From Streptomyces sp. NBC_00285 (GTDB lineage Bacteria; Actinomycetota; Actinomycetes; Streptomycetales; Streptomycetaceae), in assembly GCF_036174265.1 (NCBI RefSeq), contig NZ_CP108055.1, positions 2,852,001-2,916,000 of the forward strand: a stretch of 64,000 bases of DNA, in the 5' to 3' direction. Below the pieces are notes generated by a model. The model had not been told where the DNA came from and searched no databases. It saw nothing but the letters and a program-made list of their open reading frames with translations. Within the stretch, counting starts at the first letter, position 1, and every line of letters starts with the position of its first letter. The position numbers were made by a program, and so were the translations under genes. Shown here piece after piece: positions 1 to 8,884 of this stretch.

Positions 1-948
1 ATTCTGGTCGGGCATGCGCATGTGGAGATTCCGGAGCTGAAGGTCACCAACGCGAAGTCCGGGAAGACGGTCGTGTTGTCGGAGCCGTTGGCGTATGCGG
101 AGCGGTTGTCGTTGTTCGACGTGGAGTTGGTCCTGGAGAAGGGCCGTTGGTCGGTCGAGTCGGTGTCGTCGAAGGTGTTGAACTCGAACTCGGTCGCGGA
201 CGACCCGAGGATCACCAAGCTGCTGAAGGCGGACCATGACGTCGTCGTGAAGTATGTGAACCAGGTTGTCGGTACGGCGACGGATGCGTTGACGACGGTC
301 GAGGCGCGGTACAAGGACGCTCCGATCATCGATCTGATCACGCGGGTGCAGGAGGATGTGGTCAGGGCGGCGTTGGCGTCGACGGAGTATGCGTCGCTGC
401 CGGTGATCGCGCAGGCGTCGCCGTTTTCGCGTACGTCGGAGATCCCGGCCGGGAAGGTGACGATCCGGGATCTGTCGAGTCTGTATGTGTATGACAACAC
501 GTTGGTGGCGAAGCTGATGACGGGTGCGCAGATCAAGGCGTATCTGGAGTATTCGGCGGGGTATTTCGTGCAGACGGCTGCGGGTGCGGTGGTCGACGTG
601 GAGAAGTTGACGAATGCGGGCGGCCGGCCGGACTACAACTACGACTATGTGTCGGGGTTGTCGTACGACATCGACATTGCGCAGGCGGTGGGTTCGCGGG
701 TCAGGAATGTGATGTACAAGGGTGCCGCGTTGGCGGATGCGGAGAAGTTCGTGTTCGCGGTGAACAACTATCGTGCGAATGGTGGCGGGGCGTTTCCGCA
801 TGTGGCGTCGGCCACCGAGGTGTGGTCGGAGTCGACGGAGATCCGTACGCGGATCGCGGAGTGGGTGACCGCGAAGGGTGTGCTGGATCCGAAGGACTTC
901 GCGTCGGTGGACTGGCGGCTTACGCGGGACGGTGTGCCGGTGTTCTAG
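1..948 (+). CDS. 5'-nucleotidase / 2',3'-cyclic phosphodiesterase, C-terminal part (5' end outside window)
   Basis: The gene enters from the left edge in frame 1; about 315 residues are visible. The first visible residues contain GHAH, the last metal-binding motif of the calcineurin-like phosphoesterase domain, so the catalytic domain lies mostly outside the window. The rest is the 5'-nucleotidase C-terminal substrate-binding domain, with the family motif NNYRANGGG near the end. Such proteins (usually about 600 residues) are secreted and remove phosphate from extracellular nucleotides. TTG leucine codons are unusually frequent. The gene is convergent with the monooxygenase gene that follows; the 104-bp gap holds two copies of GGCGTGGGTTTT and no clear hairpin. 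Confidence 0.9.
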   Translation: MLVGHAHVEIPELKVTNAKSGKTVVLSEPLAYAERLSLFDVELVLEKGRWSVESVSSKVLNSNSVADDPRITKLLKADHDVVVKYVNQVVGTATDALTTVEARYKDAPIIDLITRVQEDVVRAALASTEYASLPVIAQASPFSRTSEIPAGKVTIRDLSSLYVYDNTLVAKLMTGAQIKAYLEYSAGYFVQTAAGAVVDVEKLTNAGGRPDYNYDYVSGLSYDIDIAQAVGSRVRNVMYKGAALADAEKFVFAVNNYRANGGGAFPHVASATEVWSESTEIRTRIAEWVTAKGVLDPKDFASVDWRLTRDGVPVF

Positions 949-1052
949 GGGGGCCTTTTGTAGGGCTGGTGGGTTTGTGTCAATGGCGTCGGCGTGGGTT
1001 TTCGCGCCGGCGCCGTTGGCGTGTGGGGCTGTCGTCGCAGGCGTGGGTTTTC

Positions 1053-2474
1053 TTATCGTCCTTCGACGAGGGGGGTGAGTGTGCGGGCTGTGCGGGCGGG
1101 TGGGATCAGGGGGCGGGGTTCGAGGCCGAAGGTGGTGAAGGCGGTGCGGGTGGGGAGGGGGTAGGGCTCTTTGCCGGTGATGGTGTTGAGGATGGTCGCG
1201 CTGCGCCAGGCGGCGAGGCCGAGGTCGGGGGTGCCGACGCCGTGGGTGTGGCGTTCGGCGTTCTGGACGTGGACGTGGCAGTCGGCGCCGGTGACGGAGG
1301 GGTCGAGGACGAGGCGGAACTGTTCGTCGATGCGGGGGCGTTCGCGGCTGTCGCGGCGGATGTAGGGGTCGAGTCCGGCGAGGATGCGGTCGAGGGGGCG
1401 TTCGCGGTGGCCGGTGGCGAGGACGACGGCGTCGGTGGTGAGTCGGGAGCGGGTGTTCTGCTGGATGTGTTCGAGGTGGAGTTCGATTTTTGTGGTGGCG
1501 ATGCGGCCTGCGGTGCGGACGCGGACGCCGGGGGTGAGGACGGTGTCGGGCCACCCGCCGTGGAGGGTGCGGCGGTAGAGCTCGTCGTGGATGGCGGCGA
1601 TGGTGTCGGCGTCGATGCCTCGGTGGAGTTGCCATTGGGTGGTGCTGAGGCGGTCGCGGGCGCTTTCGGACAGGGCGTGGAAGTAGCGGGTGTAGTCGGG
1701 GGTGAAGTGTTCGAGGCCGAGTTTGGAGTACTCCATGGGTGCGAAGGCTTCGGTGCGGCCGAGCCAGTGGAGTTTTTCGCGGCCGGTGGGGCGGTTTTTG
1801 AGGAGGTCGAGGAAGACTTCGGCGCCTGACTGGCCCGAGCCGATGACGGTGACGTGGTCGGCGGCGAGGAGGGTGTGGCGGTGGTCGAGGTAGTCGGTGG
1901 CGTGGATGACGGGGACGCCGGGTGCTTCGACGAGGGGTTTGAGGGGTTCGGGTACGTAGGGTTCGGTGCCGATGCCGAGGACGATGTTCTTGGTGTAGGT
2001 ACGGCCGAGTGCCTCCGCTTCGCCGTTGTCGTCGAGTTGGGTGAAGTCGACCTCGAAGACGTCGCGTTCGGGGTTGAAGCGGACGGCGTCGACCTGGTGG
2101 CTGAAGTGCAGTCCGGGGAGGTTTTCGGCGACCCAGCGGCAGTAGGCGTCGTATTCGGCGCGCTGGATGTGGAAGCGCTCGGCGAAGTAGAAGGGGAAGA
2201 GGCGCTCGCGGGTTTTGAGGTAGTTGAGGAAGGTCCAGTGGCTGGCGGGGTCGGCGAGGGTCACCAGGTCGGCGAGGAAGGGGACTTGGATGGTGGCGCC
2301 GTCGATGAGCAGACCGGGGTGCCAGTCGAAGGCGGGTTTTTGTTCGTAGAAGACGGTGTCGAGTGCGGTGAGGGGCTGGGCGAGGGCGGCGAGGGAGAGG
2401 TTGAAGGGGCCGATGCCGATGCCGACGAGGTCGCGGGGTGCGTCGGGCTCGTGGTGTGGGGGGTGGGGGTTCAT
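1053..2474 (-). CDS. Lysine/ornithine N-monooxygenase (DesB-like, siderophore type)
   Basis: 473 residues, normal length for the flavin-dependent L-lysine N6 / ornithine N5-hydroxylase family. An FAD-binding motif GIGIGPFNLSLAAL lies near residue 18, an NADPH-binding motif VIGSGQSGAEVF near residue 210, and the family ATGH motif in the C-terminal third. Such enzymes hydroxylate a terminal amine (lysine, cadaverine or ornithine) to make hydroxamate precursors. The start overlaps the stop of the upstream decarboxylase by 4 nt (ATGA), so the two are translationally coupled. That pairing matches desA-desB of desferrioxamine synthesis, where the substrate is cadaverine. The acyltransferase (desC) and NIS synthetase (desD) that usually follow are absent; the next gene is convergent. 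Confidence 0.88.
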   Translation of the reverse strand: MNPHPPHHEPDAPRDLVGIGIGPFNLSLAALAQPLTALDTVFYEQKPAFDWHPGLLIDGATIQVPFLADLVTLADPASHWTFLNYLKTRERLFPFYFAERFHIQRAEYDAYCRWVAENLPGLHFSHQVDAVRFNPERDVFEVDFTQLDDNGEAEALGRTYTKNIVLGIGTEPYVPEPLKPLVEAPGVPVIHATDYLDHRHTLLAADHVTVIGSGQSGAEVFLDLLKNRPTGREKLHWLGRTEAFAPMEYSKLGLEHFTPDYTRYFHALSESARDRLSTTQWQLHRGIDADTIAAIHDELYRRTLHGGWPDTVLTPGVRVRTAGRIATTKIELHLEHIQQNTRSRLTTDAVVLATGHRERPLDRILAGLDPYIRRDSRERPRIDEQFRLVLDPSVTGADCHVHVQNAERHTHGVGTPDLGLAAWRSATILNTITGKEPYPLPTRTAFTTFGLEPRPLIPPARTARTLTPLVEGR

Positions 2475-3865
2475 CGGGGTGTGGTTCCTTCCACGATGTT
2501 CAGGAGTCCGGCGAGGTCGTCCGGCCGGGTGGTGGGGTTGAGGAGGGTGGCTTTGAGCCAGAGCCGTCCGTCTGCGCGGGTCCGGCCGAGGACTGCGCGG
2601 CCTTCGTCGAGGAGCCTGCGGCGTACGGCGGCGACGGTGTCGTCGGTGGCGTCTGTGGGGCGGAACAGGACTGTGCTGATGGTGGGGGGTTCGTGGAGTT
2701 CGAACCCGGGGTGCTCGTCGATGAGCTGGGCGAACTCCTGTGCCTGTGCGCAGACTTGGTCGACGAGGGCGGCGAGTCCCGTGCGGCCCAGGGTTTTCAG
2801 CGTGACGGCGATCTTGAAGACGTCGGGGCGGCGGGTGGTGCGCAGGGAGCGGCCGAGGAGGTCGGGCAGTCCGGCTTCGGTGTCGTCGTCGGCGTTGAGG
2901 TAGTCGGCGCGTTGGTTCAGGGCGGCGAGGTCGTTGCTGTCGCGGACGGCGAGGAGGCCTGCGGCTACGGGTTGCCAGCCGAGTTTGTGCAGGTCGAGGG
3001 TGACGGTGTCGGCGCTGTCGATGCCGGTGAGTTTGTCTCGGTGCCGTGCGCTGAAGAGGAGCCCTCCGCCGTAGGCCGCGTCGATGTGCAGGCGGGCCTT
3101 GCGCGCCGCGGAGAGGCGGGCGATCTCGGGGAGTGGGTCGATGAGGCCGGCGTCGGTGGTGCCCGCTGTTGCGGCGATGAGCAGCGGGCCGGGCGGGAGC
3201 GTTTCGAGGGCTGCGGGGTCGAGGGTGCCGTTGGGGGTGGGGACGATGATCGGGTCGGGCATGCCGAGGAGCCAGGCGGCCCTGGGGAGGGAGTGGTGGG
3301 CGTTCTCACCGCAGACGAGGCGGACGTCGGGGCCGTATGTCTCCCGGGCCAGGAGTAGGGCGAGTTGGTTGGATTCCGTGCCACCGGTCGTCATCAAGGC
3401 GTCGGGCCGGTGGGGGCTGGTCGCGCAGTTCCCCGCGCCCCTGGGTGTCTCGCCGTACACCTCTCTCGCAAGATGACGTGTCACCAGTGACTCCAGCTCC
3501 GATGCCGCCGGGGCTTGGTCCCAGGAGTCGAGAGAGGGATTCAGGACTGAAACAGCCAGGTCTGCTGCTGCCGCGACCGCAAGGGGTGGGCAATGGAGGT
3601 GGGCCGCGCACAAGGGGTTCGCCGGGTCCGCGGAGCCTCCCGCCAAGGCGCGTACCAGCTGATGTAGGGCCTGCCGATCGCCCTCCTCGGGGAGTACGTC
3701 CCCCACCTCGGCCCGCACCCGTTCCGCCACCTCCGAAGGGCCTCCGGCCGGAAGTGGCCCGCCCCTCAGGCGCGCGCCCTCTCCCAGCGCGTCCAGGACC
3801 GTGTCGAGCAACGGGCGCAGGGCGTCACGGCCTTCGGGGCCCGAGGCGAGGGGCGGCGTGTGCAT
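2471..3865 (-). CDS. PLP-dependent group II amino acid decarboxylase (DesA-like lysine or diaminobutyrate decarboxylase)
   Basis: 464 residues of the aspartate aminotransferase fold. Visible features are the substrate-pocket motif SLDSWDQAP, the PLP phosphate-binding stretch TTGGTESNQ, and the Schiff-base lysine K294 in LDLHKLGWQP. Related enzymes decarboxylate lysine to cadaverine (DesA), diaminobutyrate, or aromatic amino acids. The adjacent N-monooxygenase favours a diamine product. Residues 142-152 are encoded by a copy of a common Streptomyces intergenic repeat that has kept the frame open; it falls just before the conserved TTGGTE motif and could affect activity. No convincing iron box was seen in the 116 bp upstream. 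Confidence 0.85.
   Translation of the reverse strand: MHTPPLASGPEGRDALRPLLDTVLDALGEGARLRGGPLPAGGPSEVAERVRAEVGDVLPEEGDRQALHQLVRALAGGSADPANPLCAAHLHCPPLAVAAAADLAVSVLNPSLDSWDQAPAASELESLVTRHLAREVYGETPRGAGNCATSPHRPDALMTTGGTESNQLALLLARETYGPDVRLVCGENAHHSLPRAAWLLGMPDPIIVPTPNGTLDPAALETLPPGPLLIAATAGTTDAGLIDPLPEIARLSAARKARLHIDAAYGGGLLFSARHRDKLTGIDSADTVTLDLHKLGWQPVAAGLLAVRDSNDLAALNQRADYLNADDDTEAGLPDLLGRSLRTTRRPDVFKIAVTLKTLGRTGLAALVDQVCAQAQEFAQLIDEHPGFELHEPPTISTVLFRPTDATDDTVAAVRRRLLDEGRAVLGRTRADGRLWLKATLLNPTTRPDDLAGLLNIVEGTTPR
3412..3442. repeat. Streptomyces intergenic-type repeat lying inside a coding sequence
   Basis: A 31-bp stretch made of GGGGGCTGGTCGCGCAGTTC followed by CCCGCGCCCCT. I recognise this as a motif common between genes in Streptomyces genomes. 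Here it lies within the decarboxylase gene, where it encodes residues 142-152. It shares its two ends (CTGGTCGCG and CCCGCGCCCCT) with the 60-bp elements at 11682 and 41523, so all three look like one family. The family assignment is from memory. Confidence 0.7.
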
Positions 3866-3981
3866 CGTCGACCTCCGGGGGCGCTGGGGGCTTCCAGCTT
3901 GGACGCGGTTGCGTGGGCGCGCCCGGAGAGTTCAACGATCCTGACCCGAAAGGGGGTACTCCCGTACGAGGAAAATCAGAT

Positions 3982-6468
3982 CTACGCCTGCCTCACCCGC
4001 AGGGCCCTCGCGAGGTCGTCGAGTTGGTCGGTGAGTTTGCGGCGCAGGGCGGGGGTGAGGTCGGCGTCGCGCAGGCATGCCTCGCCGAGTGCGAGGTTGT
4101 CGGCGTCGATGGCGTGGTCGGGGAACGCCCAGCGGCCGGCGGCGTCGGCGATGGCGGGGCCGCGGCGGGTGGCGAGGGCGACGGCGTCGTCGTAGTAGCG
4201 GGGTACGTACTGCTGGACGAGTTCGGTCTGTTCGGGTTGCCAGAAGCCCTGGGCGGTTGCGGTGAACAGGTAGTTGGAGAGGTCGTCGTGGGTGAACATC
4301 GCCTGCCAGGCCCGTTCCTTGGCATCCTCGGTGGGGAGGGCGGCGCGGCAGCGGGCGGCGCCTTCCTGGCCTGCGGCTGAGGGGTCGCGATCCAGTTCGG
4401 CGGTGATGGCGGTGTCGTCGGTGGCGCCGAGGACGGCGAGGCGGGCGAGGACGCGCCAGCGGAGCTCGGGGTCGAGTTCGGGGCCGCCGGGGACCGTGCC
4501 GTCGGCGAGCCAGGCGGCGATGGTGTCGGGGTGGGCGGCGACGTCGATGTGGTGGCGGACGGCGATGAGGCGCAGGCCGGGGTTGTCGCCGTCCTCGGTG
4601 CGGCGGATGAGGTCGCGGCACAGGGAGGAGAGGGTGGCGAGGGCGGCGGGGCGTTGGTCGGGGGTGACGTAGCGGTCGGTGACGTAGGTGGAGGCGAAGG
4701 CGAGGACACCTTGGACGAGGGCGAGGTCGGTCTCGTGCGGGAGGTGGGCGCGGGCCGCTTCCAGGTAGGCGGTGGGGGCGAGTTCGCCGTCGCGGACGGC
4801 GTCACGCAGGGCGTTCCAGACGACGGCGCGGGTCAGGGGTGAGGGCAGGCCGGAGAGGCATTCGGTGACGGTTTTGAAGGACTCGGTGTCGAAGCGGACC
4901 TTGGTGTAGGTGAGGTCGCCGTCGTTGAGGAGGAGGAGGGCGGGGCGTTTGCCGATGGGCAGGGGGGTGTGGTGCGGGACGTCAAGGTCGAGGCGTTCGC
5001 GCAGGACGAGGTGGCGGGCCTGGTCGGTGACGTCCTGGTCGTAGAGGCCGACGGCGATGCGGTGGGGGCGGCTGCCCTTGTGCTCGACCTGGAGGGTGTG
5101 GGTGCCTTCCTCGCCGCGGGTGATGGTGGGGCGGAGGGTGTCGACGCCGGTGGTGCGCAGCCAGGCGTCGGCCCAGGCGTGGACGTCGCGTTCGGTGGCG
5201 GAGGCGAGGGAGTCGATGAAGTCGGCGAGGGCGGCGTTGGCGAACTTGTGGCGGTTGAAGTGGGTGTTGATGCCGGCGAGGAAGTCCTTCTCGCCGAGCC
5301 AGGTGACCAACTGCCGTAGTGCGGAGGCGCCCTTGGCGTAGGAGATGCCGTCGAAGTTGAGGAGGGCGGAGGCGGTGTCGTCGACGTTCTCGGGGGCGAC
5401 GGGGTGGGTGGAGGGGCGTTGGTCGGCGTCGTAGCCCCAGGCTTTGCGGACGACGCCGAAGTCGGTCCAGGTGTCGGTGAAGCGGGTGGCTTCGGTGAGG
5501 GTCTGGTAGCCCATGTACTCGGCGAAGGACTCGTTCAGCCAGATGTCGTCCCACCAGCGCAGGGTGACGAGGTCGCCGAACCACATGTGGGCCATTTCGT
5601 GGGCGATGACCATGGCGCGGGTCTGGCGTTCGGTGTCGGTGACGGCGGAGCGGTAGACGAACTCGTCGCGGAAGGTGACGAGTCCGGGGTTCTCCATGGC
5701 GCCGGCGTTGAACTCGGGGACGAACGCCTGGTCGTAGGAGTCGAAGGGGTAGGGCTCCTCGAACTTCTCGTGGTAGCGGTCGTAGCACTGCTTGGTGATC
5801 TCGAAGAGTTCGTCGGCGTCGGGGTCGAGGTAGGGCGCGAGCGAGCGGCGGCAGTGGATGCCGAAGGGCAGGCCGCGGTGTTCGGTGTGCACGGAGTGCC
5901 AGGGGCCTGCGGCGACGGCGACGAGGTAGGTGGAGATCCGGGGGGTGGGGGCGGCCTGCCAGCGGCCTTCGCCGAGGTCGGTGGTGATGCCGTTGGCGAG
6001 GACGGTCCAGTTCTCGGGGGCCTTGACCGACAGGTCGAAGACGGCCTTGAGGTCGGGCTGGTCGAAGGCGGCGAAGACGCGTTGGACGTCGTCCATGAAC
6101 AGCTGGGTGTAGACGTAGGTCTCGCCGTCGGTGGGGTCGGTGAAGCGGTGCATGCCCTCGCCGGTGCGGGAGTACCGCATGACGGCGTCGATGCGCAGTT
6201 CGTGCTCGCCGGCGGCCAGTCCCGTGAGGGGGAGACGGTTCTCGTCGAGGGATTCCGGGTCGAGGGGGTGGCCGTCGAGGGTGGCCTCGCGCAGTTCGGC
6301 CGGCTTGAGTTCGACGAAGGTGTCCGCGTCCGCGCGCGCGGTGAACCGGACGACGGTCCGGGACTCGAAGGTCTCGTCGCCGGTGCTGAGGTCGAGCGCG
6401 ATGGTGTAGTCGTGAACGTCGAGGAGCTTGGCACGGGTCTGCGCTTCGTCGCGCGTCAGTACGGACAT
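3982..6468 (-). CDS. pepN: Aminopeptidase N (M1 family zinc metallopeptidase)
   Basis: 828 residues from the chosen ATG. The M1 hallmarks are in order: GAMEN exopeptidase motif near residue 256, and the zinc site HEMAH at residues 290-294 with the third ligand glutamate in WLNESFAEY about 19 residues later. A C-terminal ERAP1-like helical domain follows. The enzyme removes N-terminal residues from peptides in the cytoplasm. A second in-frame ATG lies 9 nt upstream (6477); I chose 6468 because the protein then starts MSVLTRDEAQ, as I recall for Streptomyces homologues. The open frame continues upstream to 7236 across the response regulator gene, but that part is not protein-like. Confidence 0.95.
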   Translation of the reverse strand: MSVLTRDEAQTRAKLLDVHDYTIALDLSTGDETFESRTVVRFTARADADTFVELKPAELREATLDGHPLDPESLDENRLPLTGLAAGEHELRIDAVMRYSRTGEGMHRFTDPTDGETYVYTQLFMDDVQRVFAAFDQPDLKAVFDLSVKAPENWTVLANGITTDLGEGRWQAAPTPRISTYLVAVAAGPWHSVHTEHRGLPFGIHCRRSLAPYLDPDADELFEITKQCYDRYHEKFEEPYPFDSYDQAFVPEFNAGAMENPGLVTFRDEFVYRSAVTDTERQTRAMVIAHEMAHMWFGDLVTLRWWDDIWLNESFAEYMGYQTLTEATRFTDTWTDFGVVRKAWGYDADQRPSTHPVAPENVDDTASALLNFDGISYAKGASALRQLVTWLGEKDFLAGINTHFNRHKFANAALADFIDSLASATERDVHAWADAWLRTTGVDTLRPTITRGEEGTHTLQVEHKGSRPHRIAVGLYDQDVTDQARHLVLRERLDLDVPHHTPLPIGKRPALLLLNDGDLTYTKVRFDTESFKTVTECLSGLPSPLTRAVVWNALRDAVRDGELAPTAYLEAARAHLPHETDLALVQGVLAFASTYVTDRYVTPDQRPAALATLSSLCRDLIRRTEDGDNPGLRLIAVRHHIDVAAHPDTIAAWLADGTVPGGPELDPELRWRVLARLAVLGATDDTAITAELDRDPSAAGQEGAARCRAALPTEDAKERAWQAMFTHDDLSNYLFTATAQGFWQPEQTELVQQYVPRYYDDAVALATRRGPAIADAAGRWAFPDHAIDADNLALGEACLRDADLTPALRRKLTDQLDDLARALRVRQA

Positions 6469-6524
6469 GCAGGACATGCTGCCTGATGGCACGGGCAACT
6501 CACAGAGGCGGATCGGTACATGCC

Positions 6525-7121
6525 TTATGTCCGGTCCGGCTTGAGCTCCCCGGTGTGCGCTCCTTGTCCGCGTTGCACCGGGACCCTGGCGTCCGGGTGG
6601 GGCAGGGCGGGGTGGGCGGCGCCCTGCCCGCCCTCGACGCCTACGCCTACGCCGATGTGGTCCGGGTCCTTCTTGTCGTCGGGGTGGTCCTTGACGAGGG
6701 CGCGCAGTTCCCGCACTTCCTGGGTGAGGGCGAGGTGGCGGCGGTGGGCGTCGAAGAGGTAGCGGACCTTGGTGCGCAGGGCCCAGGGGTCGATGGGTTT
6801 CATCACGAGGTCGGCGACGCCGAGGCTGAAGGCTGCGGAGGTCAGTTCGTGGTCGGGGCCGAAGCCGGTGAGGAGGATGACGGGGATGTGCTGGGTCTGT
6901 TCCAGGCGCCGCATGTAGCGGACCACGTCCAGGCCGCTGACGCCGGGCATGCGTACGTCGAGGAGCAGGAGGCCGACCTGGCCGCGCAGTACCTGCTTGA
7001 GGGCTTCGTCGCCGCTGGTGGCCCGGCCGAGCTGGTAGCCCAGGGGGGCCAGGGCGCTCTCCAGGGCGTAGAGCGTGTCCTCGTGGTCGTCGACGATGAG
7101 GATCTTGGAATCCGACGGCAT
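6525..7121 (-). CDS. Single-domain response regulator
   Basis: 198 residues. Residues 5 to about 125 form a CheY-like receiver: acidic pair DDHED near residue 11, phospho-acceptor aspartate in LLLDVRMPG, conserved threonine in LLTGFG, and lysine in MKPID. There is no DNA-binding domain; the rest is a short coiled segment (LALTQEVRELRALV) and a low-complexity His/Gly/Pro tail. It probably passes a signal to a protein partner. No histidine kinase is adjacent. The start is supported by GGGAGGGA about 10 nt upstream. It is followed by pepN, 56 bp away on the same strand. Confidence 0.88.
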   Translation of the reverse strand: MPSDSKILIVDDHEDTLYALESALAPLGYQLGRATSGDEALKQVLRGQVGLLLLDVRMPGVSGLDVVRYMRRLEQTQHIPVILLTGFGPDHELTSAAFSLGVADLVMKPIDPWALRTKVRYLFDAHRRHLALTQEVRELRALVKDHPDDKKDPDHIGVGVGVEGGQGAAHPALPHPDARVPVQRGQGAHTGELKPDRT

Positions 7122-7258
7122 GGCCCGACGTCCCTCCCTCGCGGACAGTCAGCGTACGCCCGCGCGTTGACGCGGAGTGCTCGCAGGCTGACAAGGAGTG
7201 CACGGGCAGCATGCCGTGTGCGGGCCGCCGTGTCACGTCCCCGGGGTGGCGGCCGAGG

Positions 7259-7609
7259 TCAACCGGCGGACGGGGTGGGGTCGTTCAGGGTGTCCTCGGC
7301 GATGCGCTCGTGGTGCCTGATCACCTCGGCGATGATGAAGTTCAGGAACTTCTCGGCGAAGGCCGGGTCGAGTCGGGCGTTCTCGGCGAGGGTGCGCAGC
7401 CGCTCGATCTGGCGGGCCTCGCGGGCCGGGTCGGCGGGCGGCAGCTGGTGGCGGGCCTTGAGGTGGCCGACCTGCTGGGTGGCTTTGAAGCGTTCGGCGA
7501 GCATGTGGACGACGGCCGCGTCGATGTTGTCGATGCTGTTCCGCAGCCGGGCGAGCTCCTCGCGGACGGCGGGGTCGACGGCACCGGTCGCGTTGTTGCT
7601 GGTGGTCAT
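7259..7609 (-). CDS. Chorismate mutase, AroQ class
   Basis: 116 residues, the size of a monofunctional AroQ helical chorismate mutase. The first helix shows the typical pattern LRNSIDNIDAAVVHMLAERF, with the active-site lysine in VGHLKARH, followed by the second and third helices (FLNFIIAEVIRHHERI). It turns chorismate into prephenate, the first step towards phenylalanine and tyrosine. The ATG at 7607-7609 starts MTTSNNATG. The longer open frame running upstream to 7996 is repeat-array sequence, not protein. Confidence 0.9.
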   Translation of the reverse strand: MTTSNNATGAVDPAVREELARLRNSIDNIDAAVVHMLAERFKATQQVGHLKARHQLPPADPAREARQIERLRTLAENARLDPAFAEKFLNFIIAEVIRHHERIAEDTLNDPTPSAG

Positions 7610-7632
7610 GGGCGACAACCCTACGGGCCCGG

Positions 7633-8124
7633 GATCACCTGATCGTCGGCGGATCGTCCGGGTCGGGGACCTGGTTGCTCCAGCCGCCGGGGACCGCACG
7701 GCTCTCCTGGGCGCGGAAGCGGACGGGGCGTGCGCCCCTCCCGGACACGGAAGCGGACGGGGGCCGTCCGGTCCTGCCCGGCGACGAACCAGACGGGAAC
7801 CGTGCGGCTCTCCCGGGCGCGGAAACGAACCGGTGCCCTGCCGGCACGGCGGGTGAGCGCAACGGCGGACGGGATCACCTGATCGTCGGCGGATCGTCCG
7901 GGTCGGGGACCTGGTTGCTCCAGCCACCGGGGACCGCGCGGCTCTCCTGGGCGCGGAAGCGGATCGGGGCCATGCCGACGCGGCGGGTGAGCGCAACGGC
8001 GGACGGGATCACCTGATCGTCGGCGGATCGTCCGGGTCCGGGACCTGGTTGCTCCAGCCGCCGGGGACCGCGCGGCTCTCCTGGGCGCGGAAGCGGATCG
8101 GGGGCATGCCGACGCGGCGGGTGA
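7633..8124. repeat. Tandem array: three copies of the 3' end of the AraC regulator gene
   Basis: A 118-bp unit at 8007-8124 (the last 39 codons of the AraC gene) is repeated at 7873-7990 with only a few differences, after a 16-bp linker GCGCAACGGCGGACGG. A third copy starts at 7633 and is split by about 106 bp of degenerate related sequence before ending in the same linker at 7872. The step between copies 1 and 2 is 134 bp, not a multiple of 3, so the copies are not in one reading frame. This array fills the gap of about 400 bp between the AraC gene and chorismate mutase; no separate gene is present there. Confidence 0.9.
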
Positions 8125-8884
8125 ACAGGCGGGAGAAGTAGGCGGGGTCGTCGTAGCCGACGCGGCGGGCGACGGAGGCGACGGGGAGTTCGGTGGCGGC
8201 GAGGAGTTCCTTGGCGCGGCCCAGGCGGATGCCGAGGAGGTAGTCCTTGGGGCTGCAGCCGGCGCCGCGGCGGACGGCGGTGCGCAGTTCGGCGAGGGTC
8301 ATGCCGTGCCGGCCGGCGTGGTCGGCGACCGACATGGCTTTGAAGGCGTCGCGGGCGAGGAACTTGAGGACGGGGTCGCCGTCGGGTGCGAGGTCGGCGC
8401 GGGCGCGGCGCAGCGTGACGAGCAGTTCGTGGACGGCGGCGCCGGTCTCCACCTCCAGGAGGGGGTTGTCGCGGCGGGCGGCCCGCACGATACGGGCGAT
8501 GACCGCGCGTGGGCCGGTGGCGTCGGAGAGGGGTACGACGGGGCGGTCCGGTTCGATGTAGCCGAGTTCGGTGTATGTGGTGGTCGCGGGTCCGGTGAAG
8601 CCGACGAATCCCTCGTCCCAGCCGATCTCCGGGTCGGGTGCGTAGCGGTGCGGGACTCCGGGTGTGAGCCAGAGCAGGGCGGGGGCGGTGACCGTCGTGC
8701 GCCGGCCGTCGGGGGTCTCGTACCAGCCGGTGCCGGCGCTGACGACGACGGCGACGTGGCTGTCGAGGGTGCGGGGGCCGACGGTGGGCAGCGCGCCGTG
8801 CTGGAGGCCGACGCCGAGGCAGACCAGGCCCAGGCGGTGGTGGACGGGGCTGGGGGTGAGGAACCGCATCCAGGTGTGGTACAT
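8009..8884 (-). CDS. AraC family transcriptional regulator
   Basis: 291 residues. The N-terminal half is an AraC-type cupin-like effector domain. The C-terminal part has the two helix-turn-helix motifs of the family, ending with the signature VGYDDPAYFSRLFTRRVGMPP. ATG 8882-8884 is preceded by AAGGAG with 4-nt spacing, which fixes the start. It is divergent from the GH35 beta-galactosidase, so it probably controls that gene in response to a galactoside or breakdown product. Its last 39 codons form the template of the downstream repeat array. Confidence 0.88.
   Translation of the reverse strand: MYHTWMRFLTPSPVHHRLGLVCLGVGLQHGALPTVGPRTLDSHVAVVVSAGTGWYETPDGRRTTVTAPALLWLTPGVPHRYAPDPEIGWDEGFVGFTGPATTTYTELGYIEPDRPVVPLSDATGPRAVIARIVRAARRDNPLLEVETGAAVHELLVTLRRARADLAPDGDPVLKFLARDAFKAMSVADHAGRHGMTLAELRTAVRRGAGCSPKDYLLGIRLGRAKELLAATELPVASVARRVGYDDPAYFSRLFTRRVGMPPIRFRAQESRAVPGGWSNQVPDPDDPPTIR

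Noticed and set aside
822-1829. Plus-strand frame of 335 codons opposite the N-monooxygenase gene
   Set aside because: Gly/Val/Glu-rich low-complexity translation, antisense to a clear enzyme gene.
3866-3981. Iron box upstream of the decarboxylase/N-monooxygenase pair
   Set aside because: Only weak partial similarity (around TGCCTCACCC), inside the pepN 3' coding end; not above chance.
4971-6486. Long plus-strand frame opposite pepN
   Set aside because: Mirror frame of a well-supported peptidase; no start signal or protein features.
7250-8010. Frames encoding Arg/Pro-rich proteins across the repeat array
   Set aside because: They are products of the duplicated AraC 3' end read in other frames, with no start signals.
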